The position numbers and the translations under genes are program-made. The notes under the pieces are model-generated. The model was given only the letters and a program-made list of their open reading frames with translations, ran no database searches and had not been told where the DNA came from. A DNA stretch of 64,000 nucleotides from Phoronis australis. Its lineage: Eukaryota > Phoronida > Phoronidae. Below, in pieces: positions 36,799 through 47,830 of the stretch. The stretch is from positions 579,444-643,443 of the forward strand of contig NMRA01000180.1 of the NCBI GenBank assembly GCA_002633005.1, given 5' to 3'. Numbering within the stretch: position 1 is the first letter of the stretch; the number at the start of each line of letters is the position of its first letter.

Positions 36799-39700
36799 AT
36801 GGCGGACGACCTTTGGAGCCTGACGACGATAGGTATCTGAACTATAATTCCTTCTAACTCGAACAAATACTCCCGCTATCAAACTTTTTCTTCGAGTAGT
36901 CCCTCATTCAGTTCCCAAAATTGATAACTCGCCATTTTCGCGCTGCGCACTCTAGGGGATACATACGTCATACCACCTGCCAGGTGCAGTGTTAAAAATG
37001 GCGAGTTACCGATTTTAGGAACTGAATGAGGGACTACTCGGCAGTATTTGTTTGAGCTGGAAGGAGTCAATGATCTCCTAAGGTGTCCCTCTATGCCCAA
37101 AATGTATTTATAACAACGTGACTTTGAGATGTTTTAGTCAGTGCCAGGGAAAATTTGCCAAAAAGCTTCCGGCGTATGAAGTTCCTATAGGAGCTCCATC
37201 GTCTCTGCTTGCGCTTCTACAGCATTTGTCATTGTACTGTGTGATTAGATTTTCTCTAATAATGGTTTGTTTAGGCACAATGACAACTGCAGCGGATCTT
37301 CACGAAATGACCCAAGAGCTTATGGGGGCGCTGCAGTCTGAAACGAAAGAGCTTGAAGCCATGATGGAGATCGGTGCCGGGCTGGAGAAGCAACGAGAGA
37401 TTCGAGAAGAACAGGAAAGACAGATAAAGAAAGATATTCAAGGTAAAAAATCCCATAAGGTTCTCAAACACTAGTCACAACATAAAATTTTCAGTGCTAG
37501 GTATTCCATTTCCAAACCTTTCATGGTTCTTATAAACATCTCTTTGAATATGACTAAATACAATTGGATGATCACAGATAGAAATCTCATTTGTCCTGGA
37601 GGTAGGAAAGTGCATTGTTACATTGACTGTGTGTTGGAAATGCCCTGTTATTCTAGAAATCGTGTCAGAGAATATTGCATTCGTGGATAGTTCTCAAGTT
37701 TTTCCAACTTTCTTCTGTTGGATTCGCAGTCTACAGTATAGCTGGGATTAGAAAATCAAATAAAATCAATGCAGAAAAAAATTTAAAAAGCAAGGCACCA
37801 GCAGATAACATGAGGAATTCTACTGGCGTGAAAACGAGGCTAGAGAACTGCTTGACATATGTTGCAGTTTTCAGGTGTCCCTTTTTAATACAGGACCGTC
37901 TTATTCCTGTGGACCTTAAAGCCATCCTTGAAATAATTGTTGTTTCCCCTCACCCTGCTTTTGCTCGTTTGGATGGTTTAGTAGGATAGACACTTCCTCA
38001 AGTTGTATGAGTTACATTGACAAAGTTGCTCATGTCAGGAGTATTGATCAGAAATCAAATCACTCCTTGTTTCCACTTTTTATCATGGAGTGCATCCATT
38101 TTTGTAGCAAAATGTTTTGTTAAATATTTATTTATTAAAAATTAATACCATCAGTCATCGAAGGCGGGAGGGGAAACAACCTTAATTTTAATTTATGGCG
38201 AATGTAACGCCCATTTCCAAGAGACAGGTCTGAAGTTTGATGGTTTCTTTTGCAACATGTAGGTAACTATAAGGGTTCATTACTGACTCATTAACAGTGG
38301 TTAATGTCAAGGCAATTGTGAGGAAACTAACTAAGTATCCTTTTAAAAATGCTTGCAATGCAGTTACAAGAAAAATGAACACACTATTGTACATTTGGTG
38401 TGTATTTCGGCATGTTGAGGCATTATCAACTCAAAGACAGGTGAGTACTTCAATGTACTCCACTAGTGCTGTTTAACCTGCTTTTAAACATTTACTATCT
38501 GTACTTTAACTGTTTTCTAATTACATTTCAGCCCTTATTGCATCAAAAACAGAGGCCGAAGAGAATGCATTGATTGGCCAATCAGAGGTCACCTATCATA
38601 ATGAACTTCAGCAGGTGACTAATCAACTTGAAAGCGCCAAAGCACACAAAGAGAATGTTGCTAAAGAATGCGCGGAAGTCAAGGGACAGTTAGACACTGC
38701 CAAGGCTGAACAAGAACGACTACAGGAACACAGGGAGAAGGTGAAACAAGACACTACACAGAAGTTGCCAAATCTCAGGTTTGTTTATTTCCCCTGTATC
38801 AGAACATGCCCTGATAAGCAGACGCTGTATTTTTAACTTACCTCTTCCAGCCCTAAAAACTGTCCTGGTGTGCATTCGGTAAAACATTCGGTCATACAAT
38901 CTCCTTGTCTATTGTATAGTACTTACGAGTTTCATTTGTTCCAGGATGAATTAATTCCATTACCCACATTACAAATTGTTTAAATGTGATATGACAGCTG
39001 TTTTGATTGTTCCCATGTCGTACTTTTATTTTTTACTTCTGTGAAGCCTTGACAACTCCAGTTGCTCTTAAAATGTAAGGCTAGATGGAATGTCGGAATT
39101 GCACATAGAAAGAAGTGATTATAATCTCCTTAATTTGTGGAATGTGCTGTTAGGTGGATTAATAATTTGAAAACTATTAACTACTCTGACTGAATCCATT
39201 GCCTAGACAAGCGCCATCTTTTGGTCGTCAATGAACGCATTACAACAACTTCCTGAAGAAACAATTTTTAGCGTGAGGGGCTTTCACCCTCTGTTGGTCA
39301 TAAATAAAAGCCTTTTTGCTTCTTCATTCCTCTTCAGGTACGACGTCAGTCTATACAGTAACATATCCAACATTCGGTGGCAGTACGACTGTGAACCATC
39401 TGTTGTTAAAGGATGTATCCTTTCTGAGCTAATCCATCTCTCTCTGCTGATATACTGCTGTATTGGTTGTATTGTTCTGTTCAACTCTTACCTTGCACCA
39501 AGGGCTCAAAGGTTTGTGCACATAGTAAATCAGTCAATGGTGGACTGAATTTTCTAATGCAATTACTATTATTCCAATGTTTCAGTGGTGTCCTCTCCCA
39601 TCATCAGGCAGTATTACAATATATTCAGTATATCTCATCACATGAACTTGTGGAGAACTGTGAGTTGTAATTATTACATCAGTCCTCTTGTACAATAGTT

Positions 39701-41443
39701 ATTTATTGAGTGTTTAAGTATACACGTATGTTTCAGTTGACTTGTGGTGTGTGTGCATGTGGCTTGAAAAACCTGAAAACACGATACAGTTATTTTTTTT
39801 TAATGTTCGGAGTGGCACAGCTGCAAGGTACGGGGCACAAATGAGTGTAAGTGCATTGGAAAACATATCTATGGACTCAGTAAGGAGAAATTTGTTGGAT
39901 TGTCTGTGTGTATGCTTTTTAGGCGCCCACATATTTATAGGTGGATACATATTTCATCTCTGTCTGGGCATCCATCGTCTGGCGTCCGCAGATGCATCTC
40001 CTAAGTCCTTCACAGGATCTTGATGAGATTTGGCAGGTGTGTTCCTATGAAGCTGATGACGGATGACGATGAATTTCGGATGGATCCGAATACCGGTGTG
40101 TCCCCTGGTGGCAATTTTAGTTTTTATGTTTACCTCAACAAATTTTCATGAAATTTGGCACATGGGCATTTATTAGTGAGATGGTGTTATCCTCCTGTTT
40201 TCGGATGGATTCGAGGTATTTTGCGCCACCTAGTGATTATGAAAATTGACATATATGTGTTTCTACTGAGAAAAGGATGGCTTATGATGATCTTTAGACA
40301 GCTCCAACAACAGTGACTCCCCCTAGTGGCAGTTTTTGTGTCCGTGGCTGTATCTCCTGAATCCTCTGCAGGATCTTTGTTAATTTTTTCTGTCTTCTTT
40401 GGTATCTTTGGAGTTGAGCGATGACATCTATCCGTTTTCAGAAGGCACACTGTTTGTGGTGCATTAGTAGGCGCATTTCAATGCTCTGCATTGCTCTTGT
40501 TTGTTACTTGTTTGATGTAGACGTTTTCATAACCTAAGGGACACATGTCCGAACTTTAAGTGAGGGCATATTTATGTGACTGTCTAAATGTCCTCGGGCA
40601 GACACTCGCAATGTTTTGAACTCACTGGATAGATTCCTAAAGAAACCGGTTTCCACAACCTATTGATAGACTAATCAATTGTTCAAAACGATTCAGATAC
40701 TGTGATTTAAAACTGACCTGAGAGGGACGTTTCTTCAAACATTCGAGCAATGAATACTAGCACATTCAAACCTTTTGTTTAAGGAGATCAGATGTATTGA
40801 CTCCCTACGTTTAAAGGTGATGGTGTGAGACAGCCTTCTGTCATAAAATTTAATGTCATTTAGGCTATTTGATAAAACTTGTTTCGACTTGTTCCTTACA
40901 GAGATCAGAAGTGAGTTCATGATTTGGGAAGAACTAACAGTTAAGAGAAGGCTCAAAAAATTTACTTGACACTGCGGGTGGTTTATGCCCTGAAGAAGTT
41001 CTGATCACTTCTAATCTGAGTAAGAGTGATAGTTGCAGCGGTTCCACATTTTGAGAACTAGTTTTTTCGTATGACTAACGAGCATCAAGCGGGTTCTCAA
41101 AATCTGTTACCCCTGTAAGTTACCATTGCACTGAGCAAGAAGAAAGATGAAAGCAGTTTTATGGTGTCCCTAATCAATCGTAATTTTTGACAGAAAATGA
41201 GTTTATAGCAACTTGAACATACCATAGATACAGGTTTTGTTATTTTGAGCTGTTTCATTTTTGTTGACAGCTTATATGTAGCGCTGTGTTGCCGATCCTG
41301 GGAATGGCATAGTTCAATCCTTAACTTCATTATCAGATGTATGCAACAAGCACGATGTGAAACCGTTTTCCCTCGACAGCAAAGAACACTCGCAGTATTT
41401 CATCACGAACTACCTCTGGGACTGTATGGAAGTGGACTGGTGA
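36799..41443 (+). CDS. SPC24: Kinetochore protein SPC24, complete, five exons
   Basis: SPC24 pairs with SPC25 at the inner end of the NDC80 complex and links spindle microtubules to the centromere-bound kinetochore during mitosis. Exons: 36799-36832 (ATG), 37275-37442, 38532-38778, 39338-39414 and 41337-41443 (TGA). They total 633 nt, encoding 210 residues (the human protein is 197), with all phases matching. Residues 15 to about 140 are a charged coiled coil (KELEAMMEIGAGLEKQREI, EVKGQLDTAKAEQERLQEH). The globular end has LYSNISNIRWQYDCEP, VVKGYVCNKHDVKPF and HSQYFITNYLWDC, the signature of the SPC24 head. The first ATG has a strong context (GAAGATGG). An in-frame ATG in exon 2 is a possible alternative start, giving a slightly shorter N-terminus. 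Intron 1 holds an inverted repeat and intron 4 a relative of the CTCF-like repeat. Confidence 0.92.
36858..37057. repeat. Imperfect inverted repeat in SPC24 intron 1
   Basis: The left arm (36858-36939) and the right arm (about 36996-37057) share CGAGTAGTCCCTCATTCAG and its complement, AACTCGCCATTTT and its complement, and CTCGAACAAATACT against AGTATTTGTTTGAG. The left arm has a short insertion. It starts only 25 bases after the first exon, so the hairpin would form close to the promoter-proximal donor. Confidence 0.85.
39919..40465. repeat. Single inverted copy of the CTCF-motif repeat family
   Basis: In SPC24 intron 4, on the strand opposite to the 26.3-27.9 kb array, three motifs recur in the same spacing pattern: CCCCTGGTGGCAATTT (about 40095), GCGCCACCTAGTGATT (about 40222) and CTCCCCCTAGTGGCAGTTTT (about 40318). 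The end text GGCGCCCACATATTTATAGG (about 39922) matches the end of the array. It is more diverged than the array units. Confidence 0.75.
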
Positions 41444-42249
41444 TATGTACTGACTTGGGGACTGGTCATCTGATCTGCGCAAATCATGCGCTGTGATGTT
41501 TTGTGAAGTGTTGACTCTTAGAGATTTTCACAAATGGTATGGTTTCTTCACTCTACATGTTATGGTCAGCTGACAAGAAGAAGATTTGTGATTGGCTTCA
41601 TGAAGATGAATCAACGTTGTAAATGTGACTGCCTAACCACAGATACTTTGTGTACACAGCGAAAAAAATCTGTGTCATTTTCACACTGTTCCAGGTAAAT
41701 GCCGTGGTATTTGTTTAAAGTCAAGTTGTGTTGTGCTTCTGTCTGATTCTTTGGTTTTGAGCCTAGTATTGGCCCATTACCTTATGAGAAATTTATGAAA
41801 ACCACACGAAATTCTTTTCATCAAGCCCATGTCTATGGTTCATAGTACATGCTTAGTGCTGGTCTGACACTTTCAGACCAGTCGTGACTTTCCAAATGAG
41901 GAAGTCTATAGCCAGAAAATTTACAATATTTTCAGCTTACACAAAGCATACGCCCACCCTGGGGGGCTCAGGGCTCAAACGGGCCCCCCAATTTGGTGAA
42001 GTGGGCAAAAAGGTCCGCCTCTGAGAAACTCCAAAAAAGTAGCAAACGAGATAAAAGTCCACTAAAAAGGCAGGAAATACCAAAATTCCGCAAATGAACA
42101 ATTCATAGCTCTGAAGGTACCATGTGAATCTTAGTAAAAGGTCCACATTCCCAAAAATTTGAGCCCCCCCATTGTTTAGGCTGGGTGCGCGCATGCAAAG
42201 CACACTGGAGACTGGAACTCTCTGTAGCTGTGTTTATTAAAGTAAAACC
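41444..42249. other. Non-coding DNA after SPC24
   Basis: The SPC24 3' untranslated region should lie here. ACAATAAAC at about 42262, just beyond, is a possible polyadenylation signal. A C/G-rich patch at about 41950-42000 is the only unusual composition. I see no gene. Confidence 0.5.
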
Positions 42250-44180
42250 ACAATTTACATTACAATAAACACTTAAGAGTTAACAATATGCAGTTATGAA
42301 TGTACAACAACACAGACTCGCTCTGGGATAAAAAATCTAGAGTTTTAGCTATAGAGTAAATCTACAAGGTGCCATCTTATTTTCAAATTCAATATATTTA
42401 AAGTTTTTATTAAAAAATAAATTTTTCAGCTTTGAGGTGATCTAGAATTAATATTTTTGTTGATCTAAACTGAGGGTTGGGGGGGGGAAGTTATATTATT
42501 AGTCTACTTTTATATAATGTGAAATGTAGTTAAATAAATTATGAGATTAATATGTGGTGTGCCAATTTTCACAAACAAAATATCTATAAGTGTTAAATTA
42601 AGGGCTTCTGATGGTTTTCCAAGAAAATCATAATTCGAAAGAATGTCAAAAGTGTTTGATAATAGGACAAAACCAGAAAAGATAAATGAGGCGTTCAGAT
42701 TCCTCTTTACAAAAAATGCATGTAGTCCTTGAGTCCAATTTTATGTAAAACGGAATTGCAGCTAATTATATGGGATGTCTCAATTGAAAGGATACCAAAC
42801 CCTATGAACAGTTACTAAAAACGAATTTCCCGTCCAGTTCTCAGAAACAAAATATGTCTCTGTAACCCTCAAAAATTGGGAGGTAAATTTAAAAGCTCCT
42901 TTCAAAGTCTGCTAAAGGGGCACGCGTGACCTACGCTTTTAGCCAATTACATATCAACTGTGGCAAAAGACCACCCACCAAGGGCCATCATGTCTAATTT
43001 GTGAAATAGGGGGTGTGAGTTTTTAGATTGACGGCAATGGTGCATTAGCAGATGACAGAACGAGGATTGGTTGAAATCATGTAACAAGGTTTAATATCCT
43101 TTTAAGTTGTGTATCCGAAAAAAACAAAAAGATGATTTGTGTATTTTTCCCACCACTCCTGCCCCGGAGAAATATTGAAGCAGTTTCCCCACTTGAATTC
43201 AGATCTTGTTTTTTACAGGAACTGTTAATTTAAGTGAGTATAAGATTTTTATTTGAATACTCTCTAAATTAGTGGGAAAAAACAAATTTGACGTACCATC
43301 CTCTGAAACGAGAAGCATTAGGAAATTTTGAGTTGTACCATAACGGCTCGGACACGAAATCGTGTTTTTCTAATTTATTTTTTGGGATAACCACATGGGT
43401 GTGCAAAAATCTCCTTCAGGAAGTACACGTAATTAATTACCTTTTTCGCAAAAAGCTTTAAAATAGAATCACTAAAGTGCAACAATTTACAAATTGGTGA
43501 GGAAAAACAAGTCTTAATTGCCGTAATGGTCCGTCTTTGTTAAGATTTAATTTGTTGGTCCATGAAAATTGTTTTAAAAGAGATAAAACTCTTAACGAAG
43601 GATTCAACATGCATTAATTTACAACCCAACTGCCTTAGAGAACTCTTACCATTGTTATTCTACTGATTGTATCAATCGTAGCCTGCCAAATAAAAACAAG
43701 AAACTAATTTTTATTGTTTTCGGTGATGGTGATGTGGTAGAAATAAATGACCGGGCCAACTTAGAAATCATGACAAATGATTTCAACAGTTATTCCACCA
43801 AAAGTTGTTATATTCCTTGTTGACCATATTTTCCAGTTTCTCCTAGTTCTCACCGAAATTGAGGCCAGGAATGTCCGAAAGAGTTAAGCTGAACTTTCAA
43901 TACAGAAAAATGAGATTTAGACCAAACAAGACCGGAATCTTAGACATAAGCAATCGTCCCTGAAACGTTCGCTACCAATCCACACACACAGTTTTTATCC
44001 ATATTTGGTTTAACCTGGATATTTAAAAATGGTCCAACAATTTTAAAGGATGTTTTAGAGATTCGCAGAAGCCATCGAGTATCAAAATCATGTCATCGTT
44101 TTGGTTTTATGAATAAGTTCATTTATTACTATTAGACATGCCGTTGAACAATAAAACTGGATAGAATCTTATAATTGACA
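42250..44180 (-). pseudogene. Decayed Tx1/L1-type LINE reverse transcriptase remnant
   Basis: The minus strand carries recognisable but frame-broken LINE ORF2 text. At about 43900-44150 it shows LILDGFCESLKTSFKIVG and VKPNMDKNCVCGL, corresponding to the block after the RT catalytic DD. At about 42650-42800 it shows LHKIGLKDYMHF and a degraded cysteine/histidine end with LSFLVLSYY. Stops and frameshifts are frequent, and the 5' half is missing. Confidence 0.65.
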
Positions 44181-44629
44181 ATGAGCAAACATATAGACCT
44201 CCATTTTTTTTCTAATACTCTCTTTGCCAGGCTACTTTTGGTTTCACGGAATGCCACCTATTAATTTCCATGGAAACTAATTGTTCGGGGCTACTTTTCA
44301 GTTTCAGATCAGTAATGGTCTGAGGTTCCACCAAAGACTACGACAGGTCTATGGTTCCACGACAGTTGAACTTTAGCAAATTTTTATTAGTAGCATTGAG
44401 TAACTTTAAAACATTGAAAATAGAATGGCTAATTCGATATAACGAAACTTGTCAATTGACAAATCTTGACAAACCCTTCCTCATTTTCAAATTCTCGGAG
44501 GATAGGTACTTGGCGTCATAACTGACAGAACTCTTGCAGCAATAGCTTGGCTGAAACGGCGTATTCTGGTAACCTCTCAATATACATGGGTGCATAAGTT
44601 GCTGTCGTCTCTGTCCGGAGGGGGGGGGN

Positions 44630-44900
44630 TCAGTTGCTAGCTGTATCTCCCAATACCCTTGTATTGGAATCTCACTGAGATTTGGCAGACTGTGTGTCTA
44701 TGAACCTTACGTAAGACTGACCTGTTTCGGATCGATACGACTACGCTGATTAGTGGCAATTCTATTTTTTAGGTTTGCCTCTTTATCGTGGAAGTTCCTT
44801 GTTGGGTTCTCTAAAAATTTAGTACATAGGTGTCTATTAAGGAGATAAAATTGGGGCAGATTAGACGTAGTTTGCGCCAACTAAGTAGTGGACATTTTTG
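44630..44900. repeat. Degenerate copy of the CTCF-motif repeat family, beside an N
   Basis: Text such as GCTAGCTGTATCTCCCAATA, TGAGATTTGGCAGACTG, TTAGTGGCAATT and GTTTGCGCCAACTAAGTAGT follows the order seen in the inverted copy at 39919-40465, but the CTCF-like cores are destroyed. A nine-G run and an N at 44629 mark the left edge, suggesting a sequencing break. Confidence 0.55.
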
Positions 44901-45823
44901 TTATTTAAAAGTCCGTTTGGACGTCCGCCTCTCTGTCTTCGAAACTGCTTTTGGACTGTACTTTGTAATAGAAACATTTCCCGTGGTGATCACAGTATCT
45001 CAAAAAATAACTGTGGAAATTGTGCTGATTTGCAGAATTTGAGGTAAGGACTGTATTGCAATTAAGAGGCAGATTTTACGCTACGGCCGGGAGGCGACGG
45101 AGAGTTGAACACTGCGAGCAGAAGGTTACCTCAGTAAAAAAGCCCAGGTCTTAACTTCTTGTAGGGACCTTGGCTCTCAGTGTAGATATACTGTATGCAC
45201 CCATAACGAAACGTTTTTGTTGGAGTTGAGTTAGATTTTGTCTGATTTTACTGGCCGGTGACGTTATTTAGCTTGATCTATTTACATGATGTATGATGAC
45301 CAGACTGAAACTTCAGCGAGGCCCAAAAATAGCCACCTGATCACTATGCGTCGAAATTTTCATCGCTAAATCTTTTCTGTTTTTAGAGCAGTAAAGCTGC
45401 TATTTCAGGAAGGATGGCTTGACTAATGATTTAGGTAACCTAAATGATTGAGCCCAATAAAATTTGGCGTTGTACACGCGAATTTACTCCACCACCGGAC
45501 TGCACACCAACCGTGATATACAGCTTCTACCATTGAATACGGCCTCTACCGTGATCTACAGATTGGTTCTACTTTCCCGTATATCACACTTGAATACGTC
45601 ACATGTACAATGACTATATTTTCATATATATGGGATAATTCTTGTTTTATGTAAATGATTCAAATATCGTATTAATGACATATTTGTTCGCGGCTCACAA
45701 CGTAATTCCCGTTATCCGTACGCTATCAAAAAGCAAATATAACTACATATAACTAGTCTGCCGTCGACAACCAGAAACCCCACACACATATTCGAAACAG
45801 TTAAGAACTGGAGCTATACGAAA

Positions 45824-46966
45824 ATGGGGTTCTCCGTTTCGTCGTGCTTCCTTTTCTTCTTGGTAGGAGTGTACGGTTCCAAGGCGTTGTCATTTCCACC
45901 AACTGCCCGTCCACCAACGACTCATCCACCAACTAGACCTACGATAAACATCGGTTGTTACGATGGCATGAAATTGTATCCACCGGGGTCTAAAGTTATA
46001 GAAGGGCTATGTCCGAAATACTGCAGAGCTGGCGGGAGGTGGCAATACGTTGATACATTTGAGTGTATTTTCGGATACAAATCGACGACATCACCAAAGA
46101 CAACCGTTCCTAAGACAACAGTGGCCATGACAACCGTGCCATCTGGATGTTTCTATAGACTAAGATGGTACACCCATGGAGATGTTATTCGATACGTTGC
46201 ATGTGAAGTGAAGTTTTGTGACCACGGTAACGTGAGATTCATCCGCTTGCATGCATGTACGACACCACCGACACCAACAACAACCACGAGATCTGAAAAT
46301 TGCTTCTTCAACAATAAATGGTATAGGAATGGAGACCCTATACCATCGAGAGGTTGCGAGTACAAGTACTGCCACTTCGGCGGCGTTAGAACTACGTTCC
46401 TTCCTTGCACTAGGCCACCTACAATAATTGCTTCAACTCCATCTTTTTCGAAGACAGACGGGTGCTTTTACAATGGTCGCTGGTACAAACCGTGGGAGCA
46501 AGTGGGTAGAGGAGACTGCTGGGGGTCTTATTGCCATCCTCATTCTAACATGGTTACTCGATGGGACGACTGTAATAAAACTACACCTTATCCTAAACAT
46601 CCCACTACCATGCCTTTGGGCTGTTTTGAAAATGGGCGCTGGTATGCTCCTGGAGCAGAAATTTCACGAGGGCAAACAGGAAACTGGTGTTATGGTACCA
46701 CGTGTTCTAACGGTGGAGTAATCACGTCATGGGACAATTTCAATTGTTTCACCACCCGCACGCCTCATACAACGATCCTGCATTCCACCCGACGTTCCCC
46801 GCGCCAGGCCCCTACGGGGTTCCAGCCAACCACTCCCTTTGGGTGTTATGAGAACGGTAAACGGTACGCACCAGGGGAGGAAATGTCCCGCAGTAAGAAT
46901 GGCTGTTCCGGTTCGTACTGCTCATGGAATGGAATGATTCTGCATTGGGACAAGTTTAATTGTTGA
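45824..46966 (+). CDS. Secreted protein with six four-cysteine modules and Thr/Pro-rich linkers
   Basis: A single-exon ORF of 380 residues. It starts with a signal peptide (FLFFLVGVYG, cut near residue 19-23), so the product enters the secretory route. Six modules follow, at about residues 45-81, 109-145, 160-195, 214-250, 267-308 and 341-380. Each has four cysteines spaced C-x17-21-C-x3-4-C-x11-13-C, typically opening GCFxNGRWYxPG and often closing with a WD pair before the last cysteine. Linkers are rich in Thr and Pro (TTVPKTTVAMTTVP), suggesting O-glycosylation as in mucins. The opening resembles half of a von Willebrand C module, but the second cysteine set is absent and I do not recognise the family. 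An extracellular mucus, matrix or defence role is only a guess. The context AAAATGG suits a start, and an ATATAACT TATA-like box lies about 75 bp upstream. The ORF ends at a TGA followed in frame by a seventh module. Confidence 0.85.
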   Translation: MGFSVSSCFLFFLVGVYGSKALSFPPTARPPTTHPPTRPTINIGCYDGMKLYPPGSKVIEGLCPKYCRAGGRWQYVDTFECIFGYKSTTSPKTTVPKTTVAMTTVPSGCFYRLRWYTHGDVIRYVACEVKFCDHGNVRFIRLHACTTPPTPTTTTRSENCFFNNKWYRNGDPIPSRGCEYKYCHFGGVRTTFLPCTRPPTIIASTPSFSKTDGCFYNGRWYKPWEQVGRGDCWGSYCHPHSNMVTRWDDCNKTTPYPKHPTTMPLGCFENGRWYAPGAEISRGQTGNWCYGTTCSNGGVITSWDNFNCFTTRTPHTTILHSTRRSPRQAPTGFQPTTPFGCYENGKRYAPGEEMSRSKNGCSGSYCSWNGMILHWDKFNC

Positions 46967-47278
46967 ATAAATCAGCCACCAAGCCCATCGTCACAGACTA
47001 CACCACCAACGACTTCACCCCAACCAAGCACTACTACGCGTCCTCCAACGACAACATGCGGCGGTAATTGTCCGTTGTACTGTTACAAAGATGGTCAACT
47101 TTTCCCCAAAGGAAAGGAGTTGTCTCGCAGGACAACTTTCAGTCCCAACGGTCAAATCATCTGTTACGGCATTTATTGCAGCGACAATGGTAAGGTCTTC
47201 TGGAAGGATCCCACCTGTAGAAAGACCACACTATCTTTGTTGATACGTCTCCACCTACTACGATTCTACACATTATAA
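46964..47278 (+). pseudogene. In-frame seventh module after a UGA stop
   Basis: Directly after TGA (46964-46966) the same frame stays open for about 100 codons to a TAA at 47276-47278. It encodes a Thr/Pro linker (TTPPTTSPQPSTTTRPPTTT) and one more module, with YCYKDGQLFPKGKELS and CYGIYCSDNGKVFW and cysteines at the same spacing. Module text this well kept beyond a stop means the stop is recent, read through, polymorphic or a sequence error. No clear splice pair removes the TGA. A polyadenylation-like AATAAA overlaps the stop region (about 46967). Confidence 0.7.
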
Positions 47279-47446
47279 AGCCCTAAGCTAGGAGGATAAC
47301 AGTCTAATGACTGTTTGTCATGTGAGGAAAAATAGTTGAGACTTTTGAAAATGTTCATTTGGAAAAATCATCAGATTTAGAACGTGTCCAAACTTAACCA
47401 GGAGGTAAAATTTTGGTAGCAATGAATGTTTTGTGATCATGGCTCG

Positions 47447-47830
47447 GGGTCGAATCGTTTTTGCTCGAAATCGAACTCCGATTATTTTTGGTAATTTCTA
47501 TTCTACCATTAAGCGAACTCAAGACAAGTGTATATTATCTTGGCCTCGAGTACATAACAGCTTACGTGGATAACTGCATTTTAATTTTCATGACCCCATC
47601 ATCAAGGCTAAAAGCTCGAATCTGCAATCGACATTAATTTGTGTTTCCAATCAAGTTGGGAGGTTGAGTTTAGGATTCATGAAGTACGAACTTGGACTAA
47701 ATACTCCCGCATAAACCATAACGTTATCGAGTACAGACTAGTAGACTCATATCTTGAGTTCACACAAAGGTAGAACGAATAATGCAAAAAGAAATTTCGA
47801 GTTCAGTTTCGAGTACAAAGATTAGACCCC
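47447..47830. mobile_element. MITE with GGGGTCGAATC-type inverted ends
   Basis: The left end GGGGTCGAATCGTTTTTGC, with CTCGAAATCGAACTC, is mirrored by the right end GAGTTCAGTTTCGAGTAC and GATTAGACCCC. The interior is non-coding. A shorter relative lies at 55963-56131. Confidence 0.7.

Noticed and set aside
46964-46966. UGA as a selenocysteine codon
   Set aside because: It falls between a module and its linker, not at a redox-active position, and no SECIS element could be recognised by eye downstream.
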